A stretch of 64,000 bases of DNA from Enterobacillus tribolii (GTDB lineage: Bacteria; Pseudomonadota; Gammaproteobacteria; Enterobacterales; Enterobacteriaceae): the NCBI RefSeq assembly GCF_003363015.1, contig NZ_QRAP01000012.1, positions 1 to 64,000 on the forward strand. The letters are read 5' to 3'. Position numbers and translations under genes: made by a program. Below, piece after piece: positions 60,018-64,000 of this stretch. Each line of letters starts with the position of its first letter. The stretch's first letter is position 1. The notes beneath the pieces were generated by a model. It was given only the letters and a program-made list of their open reading frames with translations, searched no databases and was not told the origin of the DNA.

Positions 60018-60638
60018 ATGGTGTTATTTTTCACAATCGCGCTGGTGCATCTGGTGGCGTTGGCCAGCCCCGGCCCCGATTTCTTTTTCGTTTCGCAAAC
60101 GGCGGCCAGCCGCTCGCGTAAAGAGGCGATGCTGGGTGTGCTGGGGATTACGCTCGGTATCGTGATTTGGGCTGGCGTCGCGTTGATGGGCCTGCACCTG
60201 ATCCTGATGAAAATGGCCTGGCTGCATCGGGTGATTACCCTGGGCGGGGGGCTGTACCTGTGCTGGATGGGTTATCAGCTGCTGCGTTCGGCCCGTGCTA
60301 AAGGCGCTCTGGACGCCAGCGGCGCGGAAGTCGCGCTGCCGGCGCGCGGCAAAACCTTTTTGCGTGGTTTCCTGACTAATTTGTCCAACCCGAAAGCGGT
60401 CATCTACTTCGGCAGCGTGTTTTCCCTGTTTATCGGGGATAATCTCGGCGGCGGCGAACGTGCCGGTTTGTTTTTGTTGATCGTGGCTGAAACCTTCTTG
60501 TGGTTCAGCGCGGTGGCATTGGTGTTCGCCCTGCCGGTGATGCGTCGCGGTTATCAGCGTCTGGCCAAATGGATTGACGGCGTTGCCGGCGTCCTGTTTG
60601 CCGGATTTGGCCTACATCTGATCTTTTCCCGGCCATAA
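60018..60638 (+). CDS. rhtC: Threonine efflux protein RhtC
   Basis: LysE-family inner-membrane exporter of 206 aa with five to six TM segments, exporting threonine and analogues. Start region LVALASPGPDFFFVSQTAASRSRKEA is close to E. coli RhtC, and GGGLYLCWMGYQLLR follows. Next to recQ as in E. coli; rhtB is absent here and the gene meets gntK head-on. Confidence 0.93.
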   Translation: MVLFFTIALVHLVALASPGPDFFFVSQTAASRSRKEAMLGVLGITLGIVIWAGVALMGLHLILMKMAWLHRVITLGGGLYLCWMGYQLLRSARAKGALDASGAEVALPARGKTFLRGFLTNLSNPKAVIYFGSVFSLFIGDNLGGGERAGLFLLIVAETFLWFSAVALVFALPVMRRGYQRLAKWIDGVAGVLFAGFGLHLIFSRP

Positions 60639-60652
60639 CGCCGGGGAAGTTT

Positions 60653-61192
60653 TCAGGCGTTGCCGGCGATAACGTTTTTGATGACTTTAACCGTGCTTTC
60701 CACAACGCCGTCCAGCGGCGGATCGATATGGACGGTATGTACGTCGGCTTCGTCGTTGCCCGGCTCTTCCAGGGTGGCAAACTGTGTTACCAGCATCTGT
60801 GGTTTGAAGAAGTGCCCCTTACGCGCTTTCAGCCGGCTTTCGATCAGCGAGAAGTCTCCCTTCAGGTAAATAAAGTGCAGGTGCTTGTTGCCTTCGCGCA
60901 GCATGTCGCGATAGCTCTTTTTCAGGGCTGAGCAAACCAGCAGGGAGATATCATTGGTACGCTGCATGGCGAAAATCGCATCGTTGAGCGCTTTGAGCCA
61001 GGGTTTGCGGTCATCATCGTTCAGCGCATGGCCTTCCGACATTTTGACGATATTGGCGCGCGGATGCAGAAAGTCGCCGTCCAGGAACGCCGTGCCCATT
61101 TCCTGAGAAACTGCATTGGCAACGGCAGATTTTCCGCTGCCTGATACGCCCATCAGAACAAACACGTGATGCGGCTGTTTGACGTCACTCAT
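60653..61192 (-). CDS. gntK: Gluconokinase (GntK type)
   Basis: Phosphorylates D-gluconate to 6-phosphogluconate. 179 aa. Walker A GVSGSGKS near residue 15, DGDFLHPRANIVKMSEGHALND substrate region shortened here to its key residues DGDFLHP, and KKSYRDMLR. GGAGGAG precedes ATG. Its promoter carries CRP and two GntR-like sites. No gntU permease follows, unlike E. coli. Confidence 0.95.
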   Translation of the reverse strand: MSDVKQPHHVFVLMGVSGSGKSAVANAVSQEMGTAFLDGDFLHPRANIVKMSEGHALNDDDRKPWLKALNDAIFAMQRTNDISLLVCSALKKSYRDMLREGNKHLHFIYLKGDFSLIESRLKARKGHFFKPQMLVTQFATLEEPGNDEADVHTVHIDPPLDGVVESTVKVIKNVIAGNA

Positions 61193-61229
61193 ATTCTCCT
61201 CCAGCGCGTTATGAAAGGGTTTTTAAGGA

Positions 61230-61259
61230 ATGTTACTGGTAACTTGTTATGGGTAACAT
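61230..61259 (-). promoter_or_regulatory. Two tandem GntR-type operators before gntK
   Basis: ATGTTACTGGTAACTT (61230-61245) and TTGTTATGGGTAACAT (61244-61259) resemble the gluconate repressor site ATGTTAC-CNGTAACAT. They abut, with centres about 14 bp apart, and the second overlaps the likely -10 and start site. Confidence 0.6.
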
Positions 61260-61329
61260 TGTCGGGATTGTTGTGCGGATAAGCAACAGTCAGCGTAAAC
61301 GAAAATGAATAACTGTGATGTTAATCGCA
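61258..61329 (-). promoter_or_regulatory. gntK promoter with CRP site
   Basis: On the minus strand TTGCTT (61281-61286), a 17-bp spacer and GACAAT (61258-61263) form the promoter. A CRP-like dyad TGTGA-N6-TCGCA at 61314-61329 is centred about 70 bp upstream of the predicted start, a class I position. Confidence 0.55.
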
Positions 61330-61368
61330 GTTACTTTGTCTTCGTAAAGAGGTTAGAGGGCGTTGGGA

Positions 61369-62364
61369 TCAGATACTGCCGCCATACAGCAGGGTAAAGC
61401 CGACGTCCACCATCTGCGATGAGATCTGCTCGCCGCGCAGCCGGGCCAGCAGGCGCTCTGCGCCGATCTGCCCCATGCGGTAACGCGGCGTGGACACGCT
61501 GGCGAGTTTCGGCTCCATCACCTGGCCGATGTCGTGACCGTGGAAGCCGGCGATCGCCATATCCTGAGGAATGCGCAGGCCGCGCCGCTGGCACTCAAAA
61601 GCCGCGCCTATCGCCAGGTCGTCGTTGGTGCAGAAGATGCTGTCCATTTCGGGATAACGCTCAAGCGCGATGCGCATCAGCTCTCCACCGGTGGAATAAG
61701 ACGAACTGACCGGCACCATCACGCTGTTCGGTTCCAGTCCTTCTTCACGCATGGCGGCTTCATAGCCCATCTGTTTGATGACGGTACGTTCATCCTGACG
61801 GGCGCCGAAGTAGACCACATGCCGGTGCCCGCGTTTGATAATTTCCTGCGTCATGGCTTTCGCTGCGGCGAAATTATCAAACCCGACGGCGATGTCGATG
61901 CAGGGCGTGATGCAATCCATCAATTCAACGACCGGAATGCCGGCGACTTCGATCATCTTGCGCGTGCGGGGGGTATGAATGCGTTCGGACAGGATCAGAC
62001 CGTCGATGTTATACGAGAGCAGCGACGTCAGGCGTTCCTCTTCCCGCTCCGGCTGGTAGCCGTAGTGAGCGATCATGGTCTGGTAGCCGTGAGCGTCGGT
62101 GACGCTTTCGATGCCGCGCAGCACTTCGGCGAAAACCTGGTTGGTCAGCGAGGGCAACAGCACGCCGATAGCGCGGCTGGTGGCATTGGAAAGAATGTCC
62201 GGCGCACGGTTAGGGATATAGCCCAGTTCATCCAGCGCGACGGCGATTTTTTTCTGCAAGGGAGCGGAAACCTGATCGGGATTGCGCAGGTAACGGCTGA
62301 CCGTCATTTTGGTCACACCAACTCTGTCAGCAACATCTTGAAGCACCGGGCGTTTTTTCTTCAT
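61369..62364 (-). CDS. gntR: Gluconate operon repressor GntR (LacI family)
   Basis: LacI-family repressor of gluconate genes, released by gluconate. 331 aa, same as E. coli. N-terminal LacI helix-turn-helix VADRVGVTKMTVSRYLRNP, the hinge around YIPNRAPDILSNATSRAIGVLL, then a periplasmic-binding-like effector domain. ATG at 62364; the TTG two codons upstream is less likely. Upstream of gntK on the same strand. Confidence 0.95.
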   Translation of the reverse strand: MKKKRPVLQDVADRVGVTKMTVSRYLRNPDQVSAPLQKKIAVALDELGYIPNRAPDILSNATSRAIGVLLPSLTNQVFAEVLRGIESVTDAHGYQTMIAHYGYQPEREEERLTSLLSYNIDGLILSERIHTPRTRKMIEVAGIPVVELMDCITPCIDIAVGFDNFAAAKAMTQEIIKRGHRHVVYFGARQDERTVIKQMGYEAAMREEGLEPNSVMVPVSSSYSTGGELMRIALERYPEMDSIFCTNDDLAIGAAFECQRRGLRIPQDMAIAGFHGHDIGQVMEPKLASVSTPRYRMGQIGAERLLARLRGEQISSQMVDVGFTLLYGGSI

Positions 62365-62417
62365 TTCCAATCAGATGAGTTACTGTTCCGTAGGGATCGC
62401 AGTGTAGCAAAAAAATA

Positions 62418-62433
62418 ATGTTACGGATATCTT
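62418..62433 (-). promoter_or_regulatory. Possible GntR site before gntR
   Basis: ATGTTACGGATATCTT fits the GntR operator pattern in its left half and partly in its right half. It lies about 54 bp upstream of gntR, suggesting autoregulation. Confidence 0.35.
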
Positions 62434-62443
62434 CAGGAGTAAC

Positions 62444-62476
62444 AAAGAAAAAGCACCGCCCCTTCCGGGAGCGGTG
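62444..62476 (-). terminator. Terminator downstream of the pirin gene
   Basis: On the minus strand CACCGCTCC and GGGCGGTG arms pair with one G-U and are followed by CTTTTTCTTTG. It separates yhhW from gntR. Confidence 0.65.
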
Positions 62477-62573
62477 ACTGACAGGGTGTCAATTTTGAGG
62501 GTAATGCGTTTTATCGTTATTTTTGCAGGTTTTCAGGCTGCGGCGTTGCCGGCCGCGGCCTGAGAGCCGGGTG

Positions 62574-63269
62574 TTATACCGGCGGCAAATCAAACAGCAG
62601 GATTTCGGCCGCGTCGTCCGCGTGAACGGAGATCGCCGTTTCATCCCAAATCGCCACGCCGTCGGCGGTTTCTACTTTCTGGCCGTTAATGGATACGTTG
62701 CCTTTCACAACCTGGATCCATATCCGGCGATCCGCCTGGATCTGGTACACCGATTGTTCATCTTTCAACATCGCCCAGCGGGTCAGCGTCATGTCCTGAA
62801 AGACTTTCAGTGAGCCGTCACGGGCATCGGGCGACAACACCAACTGGCGGCCCTGCGGCGCGTCGAAGGTGCGCTGCTCATAGCGCGGCGTCAGGTTTTT
62901 CTCTGACGGGATAATCCAGATCTGGTACAGATGCAGGTTACGATCCTGAAGCGCATTGTATTCAGAGTGGCGTACCCCGGTGCCGGCGCTCATAATCTGG
63001 AACTCACCGGCGTTGACGCGTTCTTTATTGCCCATGCTGTCCTGGTGTTCTACGGCGCCTTCCAGCACGTAGGTCAGGATTTCCATGTCTTTGTGCGGAT
63101 GGGTGGGGAAACCCTGTCCGGCGGCAATCATGTCGTCATTGATCACGCGCAACGCGGAAAAGCCCATGAAGTTCGGATCGTAGTAATCGGCAAATGAGAA
63201 GGAGTGCCACGTATCCAGCCAGCCATGGTTAGCGTGACCGCGGTCTTGTGCCTTGCGTACGTAAATCAT
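62574..63269 (-). CDS. yhhW: Pirin family quercetinase-like protein YhhW
   Basis: Bicupin of the pirin family, 231 aa; E. coli YhhW has quercetin 2,3-dioxygenase activity in vitro. Metal motif THPHKDMEILTYVLEG, then QIMSAGTGVRHSEYN. ATG at 63269 has GAGGAG eight bases upstream. Adjacent to gntR as in E. coli. Confidence 0.93.
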   Translation of the reverse strand: MIYVRKAQDRGHANHGWLDTWHSFSFADYYDPNFMGFSALRVINDDMIAAGQGFPTHPHKDMEILTYVLEGAVEHQDSMGNKERVNAGEFQIMSAGTGVRHSEYNALQDRNLHLYQIWIIPSEKNLTPRYEQRTFDAPQGRQLVLSPDARDGSLKVFQDMTLTRWAMLKDEQSVYQIQADRRIWIQVVKGNVSINGQKVETADGVAIWDETAISVHADDAAEILLFDLPPV

Positions 63270-63395
63270 AATCAAATCTCCTCAACGTTTTTTACTAGTC
63301 TAGACCTAACCTGAAAATATGAAAGCCTAAAAAACTCACTCCTCTGTTCAAAAAAATCGATTAAGAAAGGCGGTGACGTTTTTCGCTTTATTTCC

Positions 63396-63427
63396 TTGAC
63401 TCTGGAGTTGACTCCAGAGTGTAGAGT
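63396..63427 (+). promoter_or_regulatory. zntA promoter with ZntR (MerR-type) operator
   Basis: TTGACT and TAGAGT are separated by 20 bases, the long spacer of MerR-activated promoters. Between and over them is a perfect dyad, ACTCTGGAGT-TG-ACTCCAGAGT (63399-63420), nearly identical to the E. coli ZntR site. Zn/Cd/Pb induction is expected. Confidence 0.9.
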
Positions 63428-63470
63428 TAAGGAAAACCCAATCTCCCGACAGCGATACCCGGAGGCTTTT

Positions 63471-64000
63471 ATGTCAGAACATACTCATCATGAAGACGGG
63501 CACGGCGCATGCGGCTGCGGCCACGCACATGCCAAAACGCAACATGGTTGCAGCAGTGCCGTACCCCACCAGCACGCCGCGCCGGCGCAGGAGCCGGCGG
63601 CCTGCTGTGGCGAAGATCATTGCCATAGCGAAGAGGGCGGGGGGGAAGAGGAGCCGCCCTTGCCGCCGCTGACCGGAAACCAGCGTTTCAGCTGGCAGGT
63701 CAGCGGCATGGATTGCCCCAGTTGCGCGCGCAAAATTGAAAATGCGGTTAAAAACGTTCCCGGCGTGGAGCGGGCCGCCGTGCTGTTCGCCACGGAGAAA
63801 CTGGTAGTAGATGCGAACGCGGACATTACGGCGGATGTGCGCAACGCCGTCACCCGTGCCGGGTTTACGTTGCTGGCGGGGCCGGGGGAGAAACGCGCTG
63901 CTGTACAACAGGAAAGCCGCTGGAGTGAGTATGGTTTCCTGATCTCATTAGCAGTAATGATGGTGCTGAGTTATGTGGTCGAACAGTTCAACCCGCAACT
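63471..64000 (+). CDS. zntA: Zn/Cd/Pb-exporting P-type ATPase ZntA (5' part, cut by window end)
   Basis: N-terminal 176 residues of a P1B metal-exporting ATPase. A His/Cys-rich extension (about residues 1-60, with HTHHEDGHGACGCGHAHA and CCGEDHCHSEE) precedes the heavy-metal domain, whose metal motif is GMDCPSC. The first TM segment starts near the window end (FLISLAVMMVLSYVV). The metal-rich leader is longer and richer in His than in E. coli ZntA (recalled). GGAGG six bases before ATG. Confidence 0.93.
   Translation, partial: MSEHTHHEDGHGACGCGHAHAKTQHGCSSAVPHQHAAPAQEPAACCGEDHCHSEEGGGEEEPPLPPLTGNQRFSWQVSGMDCPSCARKIENAVKNVPGVERAAVLFATEKLVVDANADITADVRNAVTRAGFTLLAGPGEKRAAVQQESRWSEYGFLISLAVMMVLSYVVEQFNPQ

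Overview
The window is an ordinary, densely coded stretch of an enterobacterial chromosome (Enterobacterales). Nearly every gene has a close E. coli counterpart in the same order: aspT-trpT, hdfR, maoP, comM, the ilv cluster, rep, gppA, rhlB, trxA, rho, the whole ECA (wec/rff) operon, argX-hisR-leuT-proM, hemYXDC, cyaA, cyaY, lptM, dapF, yigA, xerC, yigB, uvrD, corA, rarD, yigI, pldA, recQ, rhtC. The moderately GC-rich codon use, the loss of several E. coli neighbours and the added genes fit a soft-rot type genus (Pectobacteriaceae such as Dickeya, Brenneria or Pectobacterium). That placement is inference, not proof.

Layout. 1-232: two tRNAs that normally close an rrn operon. 243-3079: hdfR/maoP and comM. 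3399-4631: an MFS carrier of uncertain substrate, inserted before the ilv operon. 4765-13967: ilvL-ilvX-ilvG-ilvM-ilvE-ilvD-ilvA, then ilvY divergent from ilvC, a complete isoleucine/valine pathway with an intact acetohydroxyacid synthase II. 14015-16121: an accessory amino-acid deaminase, a RidA-type protein and a divergent YheO/DauR-type regulator. 16193-23191: rep, gppA-rhlB, trxA, rho. 23469-36470: twelve genes for enterobacterial common antigen. 36690-37092: four tRNAs. 37357-37569: the small RNA GlmZ, not covered by any protein gene, with a sigma54 promoter and GlrR-type sites. 37621-41744: hemCDXY on the minus strand. 42048-44606: cyaA. 44785-46329: the redox sensor aer behind a sigma28-type promoter. 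46345-52429: cyaY, lptM, dapF, yigA, xerC, yigB, uvrD. 52457-57977: a WbuC-like cupin, corA with a leader peptide, an AbrB-family membrane protein overlapping rarD, yigI, pldA. 58083-64000: recQ, rhtC, gntK-gntR, a pirin and the start of zntA.

No insertion sequence, prophage, CRISPR array or obvious defence or toxin system is visible. The less expected signals are regulatory or very small: GlmZ and its promoter, ilvX (16 codons), a corL-like leader ORF, a possible rhoL, an aer gene with a flagellar-class promoter, a gntK control region (CRP plus two GntR sites), the zntA MerR-type promoter, and the deaminase/RidA/regulator module. I found no clearly undescribed system. Comparisons with E. coli proteins rest on recalled family knowledge and no search was run.
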